The translations under genes were made by a program, and so were the position numbers. Positions 1 through 14,100 of a DNA stretch of 64,000 bases are shown here, piece after piece. The first letter of the stretch is position 1, and every line of letters starts with the position of its first letter. The notes under the pieces are model-generated. The model was not told the origin of the DNA. It made no database searches and was given only the letters and a program-made list of their open reading frames with translations. The DNA is from Platerodrilus igneus (Eukaryota > Arthropoda > Insecta > Coleoptera > Lycidae): positions 4,712,001-4,776,000 of the forward strand of contig JARFIW010000139.1 of assembly GCA_036346225.1 (NCBI GenBank). Direction: 5' to 3'.

Positions 1-2110
1 AGCTGTTGTATCTGCCCAGAGTTCTTCAAACCAAAGGGCATACATATAAACCTATACTGTCCTCTCGAAATAACACTAAATGCGGTTGGTGAATTTGATA
101 GCGGTAGTGCAATTAATTTTATCAACAATTTTAGCGGAAGTTCCAAATACATAAATAAAGCAAGTGCAAGACAAAAGTACTTACCAATTCAGCATCAACT
201 GCAGAAGATCAACAGGAAACCACTCTTCTACTAAATTCAAAAAGGGGTACCCTTAATCAAGATAGCTATTGGTGGCGGCGGACGAGTTCGACAGGTGGCT
301 GCTGATATAGGAACGGCGATACAAGTTTTAATTATGATATTGGAAACAACAGCTTTCAAAGCAAACTACTAAAAGCACTATGTAACTTAACTTTCAACAT
401 CTGCGAGTTATCAACTAGATGAATGAACTATATAACAAATGTTAGAATTTCTGTTTTAAATAAAATTAGCTTGATGGCGTCAACAGCGGTCTTATTCTTA
501 GATGACTCACTAAGAGAGATCTGTCAAAATAACTTTCTTAAATTTACGCTGGAAATATAGTTCGCAATTCTCAACATATTAAGTGTTTTATCTACATTTC
601 CAAGCAGATACAAATCGTGAACGATTATCATTTAAAGCGTTATCATCAAAACAAAACAATATTCACCACAGATTTCTTCACCAATAACACAAGCGATAAC
701 CACAGACTGTTGTGCTGTTTTATGACCTTAAGCCACAACAAGTCATACAACTCGTCGTTCAATATCTTACCCATATAAGGTGATACCACATAAGGTTTCT
801 TACATAAGAGCGTAGCATCATTCGTATCTATATCTATCTCAATAAAATTAGTATGTCCTAACCTATTGTTACTGCTAATTTCATTGTAAGGCTAATCATT
901 TTTGAACTTATGTATGCTGAACATCTGAAAGGTCATGTAGATTAAACAAATAATCATCGTAACTAAGAAGAATGAAAGATGAACCTAAATACAGAACACC
1001 ATTTTCAACCTCACTCTGAATGCACCATTTCTTACTCTTAAAGTCAGCAATTATACCAAACAATTTTGCAAATATAAAGGCATGAGGTAGAGAAGGCAAA
1101 ACTAAAACACCAGGAACACGACAAACTTCACCAACACCAATAGCTAAATCGATCAAAACTTAAACAGACTTCACTGCTCAGCCCGCTGTAGCAATACCTA
1201 TCTTCTCTGAACTAAAAACTTTTAATTTCAACTTTTCAATTAATGCAAGTGCCAAAGATTCAATCACATAAGTAATACATACAAAATTCAAAAAACCTGT
1301 AATGTCTTTATTAAAAAGTTATACCACGACATAGGGAACGTAAGAAACATTTTTCACGAATAAAGAATCAGTCTTAGGCTTACAACAAGTCCAACAAAAA
1401 TTTTTCACAACATCCAGTCATTTTGACCACTCAGTTTTATAAGAGAATCTTTCCTGTTTACACAAAATAATCGTAGCCTTTTCAAGTGACGCAGCATGTC
1501 AACTACCACGCATCTGAAGGTTCAATGGTTTTTTTAACACAACTGACAAGCAGTCACCCTAACTCCTTTCCGACCACATTCGTAACAAAGTGCTCTACAA
1601 TTTCTAAACAAATGACCACACCAGTGAGCAATTCCAACAAACTAATTTATCTATCCTAACTGGACCAGGCAGACTAACCACCGAAAGCTCAAAGTACTAT
1701 TATCTACAACTTGTACTTTAGGGAGGTACAATTCATTTTATATAGACGCTGCTCTTAACAGTATAAATATTTTCATCTGAAGCAGAACAATTATTTACAA
1801 AGTGCTGTAGATTTATCGAGCTTATTATAACATTCCAAAACAGACTTTTGTTGAATCAAATTTTTTGCACAACTTCAACAAGTGCTGCAATAAAATCTGG
1901 AATACAATTTTTTCTAATCATCTTAACCTTAGTTACTTCAACTTAAAATCAAAAATAGAATTCAGCTAAAACAAATCGTGAGAAAAAAAATTGAGAACCA
2001 AAAACACAATATGGCAAAAAATTAATTTTGTCTAAAAAGGATAAAAATCTAAAGGAGAAATTAGCAAAAATGATTCTGGGTCAAGGAAGTTTTAAAATCA
2101 AAAAGAAAAT
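1..2110 (-). mobile_element. Degenerate Ty3/gypsy-type LTR retrotransposon (gag-pro-RT remnant)
   Basis: The minus strand carries decayed gag-pol pieces in the correct order. Zinc knuckles lie near 1545-1655: CWNC followed, after a 1-base shift, by CGHLFRNC, then CYECG. A protease-region remnant lies at about 908-1156 (VLPSLPHAFIFAKLFGI, resembling the conserved SLPHE..LG.DFW stretch). The reverse transcriptase N-terminus lies at about 665-805 (KPYVVSPYMGKILNDEL, then VLLVKK). The RT block YRFICMPFGLKN lies at 3-56, so the element continues past the left edge. Many stops and shifts show it is dead. No LTR was recognised in the window. The clade is an inference from these motifs only. It sits inside the PRPF6 transcription unit, in a left-hand intron. 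Confidence 0.75.
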
Positions 2111-2264
2111 TTGTGCAAAAAAAATCTGCTGAACAGAATACAACACAAATTTGATAAACGAGCAAACTACTATCTTTGAAATAGAATAAACGGTTGAAAC
2201 AATTCAAAATTCATGTAAAACAATATTAGACTCTTGTAAAAAATTTCGCCTGAATTTACAAGTA

Positions 2265-4485
2265 AAAAATTTAGAACTTGTTGCCAGTGAGCAACCACAA
2301 TCGGAATTTGTTTTTCATGATCCTTGTTTACATCAACCAATAACAACAGATAACCAAAGACATTATTTGATTTCATTAGGCCCTCTCCATCAGCCCAATT
2401 TGCATGTCTTTCCTAGTGACGGAAAAATTCGATTTAATCCCAGGTGGTACAATGAATTTGAATTTTTAGAATACGGTACTGCCAAAGATGCAGTTTTTTG
2501 TTTTGTATGTACTCCTTTTCTATCTGGTAGCAACAGGGAAAAATCTGAAACTGCATGGGATAAAATGAAGTCGTCACAAATTAAGAAAACTTCAATCGCA
2601 CTTTTCATCTCGTTTTCATAAAGCAGCCACCACTGATTACTGCAACCTTCTTTTAAGAAAAGGGCACGTTGATGCACTACTAGATAAAAATAAGCGAAAT
2701 CACCTGATTCAAGAAGAACGAATACTGTCATATACTAATGAAGTTATAAAAATATTATTTGATGTGACCTGCACCTTTGGAAGACAAGGAATGGCATATC
2801 GTGGAGGAGATGCAGAGAGTGTAAATTTCTATCAAGTAGTTCAGCTGCTTTCTAGGCATAACATTGTGCATTGCAAGTGGATGGATGACACTAAGTTATG
2901 CCCTTATCACGTCACTTACTTGAGTCCTGATTCTCAAAACTTACTTGCTTGTGAAGTGCGCAAAAATATTATTAATGAAGTAAAAGGTGCTCCTTTCTTT
3001 ACAGTTATGACAGATTCCACACCTGATTCCTCTAACCAAGATATTTTATCAATCGTTTTACGCCTTTCAGATAGTAATGGATATATCAAAGAACAGCTGC
3101 TAAGTTGTTTTAAGTATAAAGATAAAACGAGAAGTGGTATCACAAATGATATAGTAAGACACATTCAAACCAATGAGTTGAATATCGATGATCTTGCGTT
3201 CCAATCATACAAGTTTGCTGCCACAATGTCTGGAAAGTTCAGCGGTGTACAACAAAGAATCACAGAAATGATAGAACACTTTCCGTATATTCCTTGTCAG
3301 GCCCATCGTACAAATACTGCAGTGAAGCATAGTTGTGAAACTAGTTCAATAATATCAGATATGTTCAGCATTTTAGAGGAGTTGTACTTTTTTTTTAATT
3401 CAAGTACAAAACGTTGTCAGTCCCTGAAGGAAAAGCTTGAAGTTGTTGAAAATTCTATTCAATTAAGAAACCTATCAAAAACTAGATGCACTGCACGTGC
3501 TGAAAATTTAAAAGCAGTAAATACTTCGTATGAGTAAACAACTGATCTTTTAAAAGAATTATCTGATAACTCTGAAATAAATACAAAAACTAAAACTAAA
3601 GCATTTCGATTGTACAAACGAGTCATAGTTTTGACTTTATTGCAAGCATGTTTTTTTTAGGAAAACTGTCATGTACAAAATGAAGGTAGCACGGTAGCGC
3701 AGAAGCACTTGAATCGCCTGACAAATATTATTGATTGCGTAGAAATAATTAATTCTACCGTAAAGTCGTTAGAGTTTACAAACATAAACGAAAAAGAAAT
3801 TCATTTCCTTTGAAAATGCGAAATTGTTTGCTTCAAAGTTGCTATTTAATGCTGATGATGATTTTAATAAACACCACCGCCAAAGAATTGTTCAATAGTG
3901 GCTACATGATGATAATGAAAACCAGGTTCATTTTACTTTACATACTTTTTTAGCAGAGTATTTAAATTAGTTCTTAATACAATGATATCTGCATTGAAAG
4001 ACAATGTTAAAAGTTGCCTTGTAAAATTATCTCTGATTTTTAGTATTTTTCAGTAGACTATTTCACGAGAAGTCTCTAATGCTTTAAAGTTGGTACTGGA
4101 TATGTATCCTTGTATAGAAAAAGGCCAGATTTATATGCTCCTTTGTTTGACAACTGTGAAGGTGCAAACTCCGTGCAAGATATTTTAATGAAAGCTAAGC
4201 AAAGAAAACAAAATTATCATTTCGTTTGTGCCAGCTTGTGGTAACGGCTGGATTTTCAGTTGCTACTAACGAAAGAAAATTTAGTCAACTGAAGTTTGGT
4301 AAAAATGTAATTCGTAGTACTATGGGCGATGAATGCATGGACGCATTATTGTTATTAAGAAGCAAAAAGGATATCATTGACAACATTGACATTTCGAACG
4401 TTATTCGATCCTGGGTTCGGTTAAAAAATCGTCGCATATGCGTTGATACACAAGCAATACCGTCAACTGTTAAAACATTTCATTA
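2265..4485 (+). mobile_element. hAT-type transposon relic (ZMYM1/TTF-finger-like transposase)
   Basis: The plus strand encodes pieces of a hAT transposase of the zinc-finger MYM-type-1-like group. First comes an N-terminal block with RHYLISLGPLHQPN at about 2340-2400. Next is a TTF-type finger (RFNPRWYNEFEFLEY ... DAVFCFVC) at about 2425-2510. The DUF4371/RNase-H-like core (2764-3537) contains FFTVMTDSTPDSSNQD and PYIPCQAHRTNTAV. The C-terminal dimerisation block at 4226-4486 contains SVATNERKFSQLK and STMGDECMDALLLL. The pieces lie in different frames with stops around 2620 and 3540, so it is a pseudogene. Terminal inverted repeats and an 8-bp target duplication were not recognised. It lies in a PRPF6 intron in antisense orientation. 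Confidence 0.8.
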
Positions 4486-4490
4486 ATATT

Positions 4491-4876
4491 AAAAATGCAC
4501 ATAAATATTTTTTTGTATAAATAATAAAAAGCTTTTGGTTGGAGAATGAGTCATTCGCCTTCACCCCAATCAACAACCTTTCGCTATGCTGCTGAGAATA
4601 CATTACGATGTCATAAAATTTTGAAACTGTAATCAGTTACAAAATTATAAACTAAACTGCATCTAACGAGGTATCAAAATACTAAAAATGAAAATGGCCA
4701 TTAATTTCTTGCAAGTGAAATTTGGAGAATATTGTTTTTCATATTTGGCAAGAGAATACATATTATCATGTGCATGTTTGCAGTTACAGCTATTACACAT
4801 AATCTATCTTTATTTCTAATTTACAATTGTAGTGAGTCGTCATTGAACCTATAATTTTAGGAAACAAAATACATAC
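4491..4876. other. PRPF6 intron sequence, nothing recognised
   Basis: AT-rich stretch between the hAT relic and PRPF6 exon 9 (genomically leftmost exon). No coding similarity or repeat was seen. The next PRPF6 exon is not in the window, so this intron is longer than 4.8 kb. Confidence 0.6.
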
Positions 4877-5192
4877 CATTGGCTTCCTCCAACTTAGCAG
4901 CAGTTGTCCATATTGATTTATCAGTAGGAATATTTTCACGAGCTTTATTTAACACTTTTCGTGCATTTTCATATGTTTCAAGTTTAGCTAATGCCAACCA
5001 TAGTTCAACGGCAGTACTACAACATTCAACAGCTCGCGATAAAAGAATTCGTGCATCATCTGGATTTTCCAATTCCACTGCTGCTTTCCATAAGCGAACT
5101 GAATTGGGAATATGCTCCAATGCTTTACGAAAAACTCGCCGTTTAGCTTTAGTTTCAGATTCTAAATCAGCTGCCTTAATCCAAATTCGCAC
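4877..5192 (-). CDS. PRPF6: PRPF6 exon 9 (last in window)
   Basis: A 316-bp exon beginning [20 protein letters not shown] and ending AAKLEEANG, with three HAT-like units including [20 protein letters not shown]. Acceptor TTTTACAG, donor GTATGT at 4876. The reading frame needs a further exon outside the window to continue. Confidence 0.95.
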
Positions 5193-8100
5193 CTGTAAAA
5201 TTAATAAAAACATAAATGTGATTAAGCAAGGCAAAAATATGTTATTTTCATCTTCAAAATGTTTACCAGCAGTGTTTATTTAGACCAAAGTAAATACATT
5301 TAGCTTTTTATAAAATTCAGTGTCTTTTAAATAGAGCAACATCATCAAAACTTTCGTAAAGTTGTTGGCTTATCTCTTGAATAAAATGAGTTGTAATGTG
5401 TTTGCGTTACTTTAGATAGAAACCAGATAGGAAAGGATAAATTTAATTTTAAACAGGCAGAATAAATACAGATGTACCCTGTATATTATGATTTCACGGA
5501 TAGTAGTATTAATTGACATTTCAAAGCTTTCTTCTATAAAGATAATTCAGGTAAGGTATAATAGTAACGTAATAATACACGATGATGACTTATTTTAAAA
5601 TTGCAAATGAAAACAAATCTGACCGTGACATGATGCTACGTTTGTGTTTCTCATAGAAAGCAAAATTATACATAGTCAATTGTTGCACAATAACCTTGTA
5701 TTCAGCACAGATAAAATGTTACAGTGTAAGAACAAAATTGGTAGAGGAAATATGAGATATAACAACTAAGCTTGACAAGTGGAAAAAAAAGTTCCAACAG
5801 AAATCAAAATGCAACCACAGCAAGATGTAGGGTCACATGGTTAAAAGTAGGCAGTTCGTGGCCGTGGTGTTTAATTTGCAGTAAGGCAACCAAATTACTT
5901 TCACATGTGTATGGATTTTACTGTGGCGCCGGTGGAATAAAAATCCTAACATAATTATGAAATTGAAAATAAATGTAAGGATTGAAACTTGCGAATTTAC
6001 CCATCCAGAAATAAGAATTTGTTATCATTTTGTGTGAATTGGTGATTTAATAAGAATGTGAATCATTGGTGTTCCTGCACATACGTATTCAGGCGCTGTA
6101 AAATAAGACATAAGAAAATATACCTTTTTAAACATTGAAGAAATATACCAATGTCAAATTGGTAATAGATGGTGTCTGTTCATTCATAGGAAGTTGGCAT
6201 AATGCTAATACAATTGCTTGTTGAACTATCTAAAGTGTAGGAAATTTAAATTAGAACATTTTTAATAATAGTAGTATTAATTTTTCTTATAAGGTTTTTG
6301 TTTTTCATTAATCCTGGCCAGTTTGATGATAGGAAATAAGCTTTACCTTTCAAAGGAAAGTATTTTTATGATATTAGGTTGAATTTTATTTAGACTTATG
6401 GATAAATAAGGTAAAAGTAGACAAAAATTGTGAAAGGTTATCCAGTCACTCCAGTGATGAATTCGTACTTGGGGGGAGGTCCCTTTATTTTAAATTTTTT
6501 TTTAATTTGATCAAAATATCATGAGTGTTTTTAAGGTGTTGTAGAAAAAAGTAAAGTATGATGTGATCAATTTAGAAAACCAAACGCAAAAAAGACCTGT
6601 TCGGAATAACTGTTTTCTGTGTAAGGAAAATTTCAAAAGAGATTACTGAGATAAGACGCTTTGGTGCCACTTGACAATAGAAGAAGCTTTTCAAGGTGAG
6701 CAGTTATAGTAACATAGTTTTTATATTTCAGTCATTTCAAATGTTAGTAATTAATGAGTAAATAACAGTAAGATTGTCAATATTCATGTTTCATACAATA
6801 CTTACCTCATAAATAAGAGAGTTTTTTTTTACAGTTTTCAATAGAAAGGAGTAAAATATTTCAGGTAATATTTAACATTTACTTTCAGAAATTTCCTTTG
6901 CAGTTAGCAGTGATAAATAAGTTTACGTGTTTAGGTTTGTTTTAGATTTAAAATTACTTTTGTTTAATGAATTTTCAGGTATGTTTTAAATCAGAGTCAC
7001 TCTCCTGGGCTCAAGATTTTGGCACCCCCTTGTTAGTCATTCTAGGGCTTTTCCCCAACATCCGTGCGAGATTAGGTGGCGTTCAAGCTATTTCCTGATC
7101 AAGACCACACAATACCACATTTAATACCCGATAGCATTCTGGAATCCTCGTCAAACACTTACACCACCCGTCCCACTGAGTTAGTCGGCAGAACAAACCA
7201 CTTTTTGTTCGTACAGTCGAGGTTTTTGGTATTTTACCGGCACATAATTTTTAGCAGAGTAGTTCCAGCAAATTTGAATATAACTCATAATTGCAATTAC
7301 AAACTAACTTTCATTAAATTAGGTATGATTGCAACTTCAGGATGTGGTAGCAAATACAAAAAAACTGTAAAACCATAAAAGATCCAATACAATAAAATTA
7401 AATATTTAGTAGAAAAGAGAAAATGTAGCTTGGGAGTTTCTAAAACAAAATATACTTCGACTAAATAATAAAAATAACATACCGAAGTAGGAATATGTCT
7501 AGCAGCTTGTGCAATAACAGCCTTTGCCGTGTCTGGTGGTTGTAATCTTGCAGCTTCTAACCATAAATCCTCACTTTGTGGATTCGTTTCACAGCCTTTC
7601 ATGATTAAATTCCTAGCAGCCTGTACTTTACCTAAATAGAAATGATGCGTTTTATATAAAAAATGTGTCACTTTTGTCAATTACCTGTAACTTCTTCTAA
7701 TCGAGCACTAGCTACCCAGGCAGGTGGATGATTGGGATTTGTTTCTCGTACAGATTTTAATAGAAGACGTGCTTTTTTAATGTCATTAATATCCCCGCCG
7801 TATGTTGGTATCATTGACTGTAAATCTGTAAGATATCCTTTTGGATCTACAACGGTTTGTCCTGTTACTGAATCAGATACCTGTAAAAATGATAAATTCC
7901 TTAAATTGCATAATTTTTTAAGTAATGTAATAAATCATAGTTAAGAGATAATTTTCATAAGTAAAAATTAAATAATGCTGTAACAACAACTTCATACCAT
8001 CCTATATTGATTTAATACAGACAAGTCAATGTATGTTTTTGCAACATGGTACAACCTTTGACGTTCAATTTTATCAAGATTACATATATGAAAACTGACG

Positions 8101-11100
8101 ACTTCGTAGTTGTCATTGTTTTAATAAAACCTGTTCAAGTTAAATTATTTAATAAAAACCACGTAAACATGGCTATCTGAATTAATTCTCCCGTGCAAAT
8201 TGCAAAGTGTTATTCATTTTCTGCAAGCAAAGGGGAATAGTGCAGCTGTAATTTATCGAAGAATGAGTCGTGTGTATAGAGAAAACTTTACGAATAATGG
8301 TGCAATTCCCTCCAGTGTCCAGATAATCTCTGTATCTACTATAGAAGAAGAGATAAGTCTAATATAATACACCTTCAATTGGCAAACACGCATCTTTTAC
8401 ATAAATTATGTACAAATTAACATAAAATTATAAACTACTTTAAACTAATAAATTTTGTGAGAAATATTCTTTGATCCTACATTTTAATATTTTACTATTG
8501 CTAGATGGTTTGATTTCAATGGAAGTGCATTATATTCTTGACACTCTTTGACTATTCATTGATGATTTTAAATTAGTTCTTGATCTGCATGTTATTGCAA
8601 TTTCTAGTAAAGTAAAAATATGTTTCACAATTAAAAGTTATATATTTAGACAAGTAATTAGTTTTTCATGCAAAATTTTATAAATAAAGATCACTGTGTT
8701 CCCGCGTATTTGAAATTTTACATTCAAGACGCCGAGGAGATGTAACATTTTCATAATTGACATATAACGACTATATTGTAAAAATCAATCTCATTCCTCT
8801 ATTTTGAAGCTTCTGTAAGGACTTGAATGAAGTTTATCTAATAAATATAATATCGAAGAGCAGTATTAAAATGTGGTTGTATGATTGTTTTGTAAACTGT
8901 GCATTAGGTTCCAACAAAAATGCTCCTTTAGAAACTCTTAAAAAGTAATATAACTTTTAAAATTTTTTTTATATGCTTTCAGAGTGCGATTTAAATGTTA
9001 GACTGTTGTCCAGAATTATTCCTAGACATGTAATTGAAGCGTTCTAATTTTCCGAACCCTAAATAATTGTATTATTCTATTTATTTAAAGCTTATCTAAG
9101 TGAAATAGATAAAGTCAAACACGTTCAGTTTGTATTTTATTTCTCGTTAACATATTAAGGAATTTCATCTAGTAAAAACTCAAAATAAATGGATTTGGAT
9201 TTGCTGGAGGTCGAATATAAGTCGATTGTATCTTTTGTTTGCATCTAGCAAGCCATTTGCCTTTGGTTGTACACAAACGCTACGATTTCTACAACAGGTT
9301 ATTTAGGCCCCTCTTGGGCAGTCACTGATAGAATTTTGTGCAGTTACGATGTGGAAAATTTTGAATATCAGTGATCTTCGCATCGCACTTAATTCGTATT
9401 AATTTCCAACTCGTGTCCCTATCTGGTTGATTCAACAATGTTCGTACTGTTAAATTTAGAGATCTAAAAACGTATTCCTTTTTACTTTTTCAGCACAACT
9501 AATTTAGAAACAAATATAAAAACAAATTTAAGATTATATAGAAACTTATTGAAGATTATAGGAAAACAAAGCTAACACTATGAAAACAAATTAAGATCTG
9601 AAGTTGCTTTATGTAAAATTTCAATAATTTTGTGATCGAAACGAGTTTGGTCGTTTTGGTATTAATTTGAATATACAAAATCTAGAACGTTATGTTATGT
9701 TGTTATTGGAAAATTGGCTAGCAATATCTTGACTATCATTAAAGATCTCCTGTTGTTGGTCGTGTATCATCTGGAATAAATCAGTTTTTCAAGACATAAT
9801 TTATCGGCCATTTTGGTGTTTGTGTTCTAACACCGTTCGCTATTGCATGTTGATAATTCTAAAAACGACTATTGTTATCAGTCGGTAAGTCAACTTTTTA
9901 TTATTTGACAAGCTGTTGGTTAGTGCGTTGCGATTTATAAAATTTAAACTACCCACCTCTTGTGGAAACGTAAATTGTCGAAAATGACAGAGACATTACG
10001 TTATTTTTGTTAAAAATTTAAATGCCGATATTTTTCTTGAAATTTAATGCAAAAATATTTGTACCTTATTGTCCAAAATGCAATTAGTTATTTTGAACAA
10101 GAATTATAAAGTGAATTAGACTTTTCCACGTTGTTATATTATGAAATCTTAATATCTTAATCATTGAATGTGAACTTGACCTTCTTATTTCTAAATTCTA
10201 TTGTTGAAAACACAAAAATTTGTAAATCAATATCAGATCTGGTATCGGTATTAACATAAATAAAATAATATTTATTGTCAATGAAATATCTAGTGCCTAT
10301 GAATTTAATAAAGGTATACAATTTACCTATATTTGTTCTTTACTAAGCTTACAAAATTTATTCAAATATCCTACCGAACAAAATAATTGAACGCTTTCTG
10401 TAAATATTTATCATTCATATGTGAGCATAATATTTAATTTCAATACATGTATAAATTTGATTATATCAAACTTTTTATTTCTGGTAACATTTTAGAACCT
10501 TCTAATAAAAGTAAGAATTCGTTCTTACTCAGTGATTAATATTTATAACATATTTATGCTACAAACTGAGTAAAATTTCTACACTCGCACAAGAAGTGTG
10601 ATAGTGTGACTTCTAACTCTAACCAAAATCTAAGTTTCATATTTTGATACTTTTTGGTATATTTTTGTAAAGAGACACAAACTGCTGTTTCATATAATTT
10701 ATTTAACCTCATATTTTATTTCAGGTATAAAGTTTGTATAATTTGTGCCAGCGTTACATCGCGTTAGAGCAGATGTTTATACATACGGTCCTTTGATAAA
10801 CAAATGACGTCGCCTTCACGTGTTGTACTGCAAATAACCAGCTGCGTGACTCTTGTACCCAACCATGAGCTTAAAGCATATTTCCTATACGCAATAACCT
10901 GACAAACCAAAATCCATTCCAACGGTTATCACAAAAATTAAGAACTTGTACTACTCTAGTTAGATCGTTACCAAACAATTATCTTGCGTGTAATTATCCA
11001 CATTGTTACTTGTAAATTCATCTTAGCAATTTTAAAAAGACCATTATTGTTAATTATTGGATGTAAATTGAAACCAAAAAATTGCTATCTAAATTGAAGA

Positions 11101-14100
11101 ACATTCCGGTAAAATTTCAAACATGCAGTTTCATCGCAGAACATTTCATTAAATCCAACTATTATAGTAAAGTTGAAGGATGTTCGTCTAGACCAATATT
11201 TCTTATCGCTACTTTGAAGTAATTGAACTGTAAACTTAATCCATATAATCATGCAACACAAAATTTAAACGGGCTAATTTTTATAAAACCAGATAAAACG
11301 GAATCATACTAAACAAATGAATATACTAAAAGGGTATTCAAAAGAATCTATAAAAGAGTATTCAAAAGAATATTCAAAAGCATATTCAAAATAATATTCA
11401 AAAAAGTATTCAAAAGAGTATATAAAAGAGCACTACAACAAAATTATTTAGTTTGTCTAGGAGATTATATCTAATTGCTTACCATTATTAAAACACTATA
11501 TCAAGTGTTTTTACACTTGAGTTTCACAATGGCGTAAAGCCACATGCAAATTGCTCGCTAGAACTCTCCGGTTCTCTATGGTATCTTCGTGCCAAGTGTT
11601 CTAGCTAAAGTGACCGTTGACACGTTGCGCACGAAATATGAAAGATGTTAGGCCTTGAAATATTTATACAACTAGTTAACGCCTGATGTTAGCAACCAAA
11701 CTAGCATCTCTGTATTTTGGTTAGACCACATGATCCCAATACGGATATTTATTTAATTGACGATGTTTCTGGCTTAATGGAATAGACAAAAAGATGTATT
11801 TAACTAATAATTTATTGGTGCTTTGCAGTGGTCAAAAAACTGTTGCAAATTTAAGGTCAAGCCTTCATGGTTTTAAAGCGTAACTAGTTCGTTAAAGTTT
11901 CTACATTTTTATTTGACGATATTTGCTGGCTGTTTGTTTTATTTTATAAGTGTAGTGGCGTCTTGACTTATCTGTTATTTATCAGACAAACCGCCTGTTA
12001 GTCTCATCCCGCTGAAGTAGAGTTCAGAGATAGTCCGGAAGTCTCCCAAAAGTCAGTTACCATGTATGGATACAAATTTCATCTTGTTTGACTTTCGTGA
12101 GAAATTGGCATAGTGTTAGGTACCCCTTTTTACACTACCAGCCAAAGCAACAATACATAATATTATATAATCTCAGATACAGTCTCTATATTTACACTGC
12201 CACCCTTTGGTGATATATTCAAACAATTAGTTTTGTTTAAATTAAATCGGATTCCAATTATCATTGCTTTAGTTTTATCTAAATTCAATTTCAGCTTATC
12301 ACTTCGGACATGCATTGCAACCTTTCTTAGTTCATAATGCAGCTTGCCAACAGCAACACAAATTATAATCTAATACTGAGTATCGTGTGCCTACAAGTTC
12401 AATAAATTGCACTTGAATTTCAAACGTAAATCATTCACATAAATTATGAATAATAAAGGTTATATAACACTGTCTTGGGGCACTCCCATATCATTTTGCA
12501 CATAGAGGAAACCACCAGACTAACGTTCGTTCTTTGTATTTGCTTATGTAAATAATCAGTTAGCTAGTGTAATACTGTTCCGTTAATACCATACCAACTA
12601 AGTTACAAAACAGAATCGACCAATCAATCATTTCAAAAGCCCTTTTGAGATCCAAAAAGACTGCAACAATATGTTTATTATTATCGATATCCATTCTCCA
12701 TTCTGAAATAGTTAGCCGTAGCGCTGTTTCGCAGGAAAATACAAACCGAAAACCAAAATGTTTACCTATAAACATATCATTCTCTTCGCAATAATTCAAC
12801 GATTGTTTATGTGCAACAACTTCAAGCATTTTTTCCATGCATGGTAGCGTATTAATAGGTCTGAAACCATTCGCTTCGTCTAATTTTGCAATTTTTGGAA
12901 GCGGTATCATTGCACTAGCCTTTAATGAATCAGGAACAATTCCTGTTTCTAGTGAAGTATTTATTAGATGCAACAGTGCGTGGCCAATAACATTAATGAT
13001 ATTTTTATAAGTTTGTCATTTAATATTTCCCATTTACTAAATTTATTGTCTAAGAAGGTTTTAATAGCCTTGCTTAAATCTGACATTGTGATTGATATAA
13101 ATTTTGTATATTTGCAATTTCCAAACATTTTATTGTCTCGAATACTAGTTATGTTTGCAACTATTTCAACCACACTATTTATGAAGTGTTGTTAAATAAT
13201 TCAACTTTCTTTTGATCATTTGTAGCTGTTATACTGCCACTATTTCCTCCTGTAGAGAATACTTGCAGTTGATTTCTGTTTAATTAATTTTTTAAGGTAC
13301 TTCACATTGCACCAGAACTGTTTTGCAAATTATCAATTTTGTTTTCATAATATTTTTGTTTTTTAGAGCTCTTAATAAAGATATTTAGTGATCGTATTCA
13401 GCCGCACTTTGTGAATTTGGTGTATGTACAAAGAATTTTATTGAGATTGAACCTGATGTATGATGTACCTTTGTAATAGTGTGAGAGAACTAAGAAGTCG
13501 GTAGATAAAGATAATGAAAGATTTCAAGTAATAAAGGATAGATTTGTAATTTAAGGAGTATGCAAAAGAAGTGAATTTTGAATTATTTGAGAGGAAAGTC
13601 ATTATATGTAGAGAATTATGCGTGTTTATTATAGATTTAATATAAGGAATGAGAAATACAAATAAAAAATTGTTTATCAATGTAAAAACTATGGCATTCA
13701 ACGTGAACATAGTAGGATTGACTTTTAATTTTAGCGAAAATGAGGTGATTAAAGCTCATATTACATCATATGATAAACATCCCACTTCATAAATTCGAGA
13801 AAAAGCCAAATTATTTAAATATTTATTTGTATAGAAAATATTTGTGAAATGCCCAATATAAAGGGTATCAATTACGTTTGACACATTAAAAACCGCGATT
13901 ATTTGATAATTTAATCGTATTGTTGGATAACCGAAATTAAACAGTGAGTACAAACAGCTTTTAAGTTTAGAATTATCAATTATGCATTTGTGGATAGAAA
14001 ATGTCTATTGTTTATATTTATGTAATAAGAAATTAATTAAAGTGAAAGTGACTTTTTGATTGATTGATGATTTACAGATAGAATGGGTGTTGTTGGTTAA

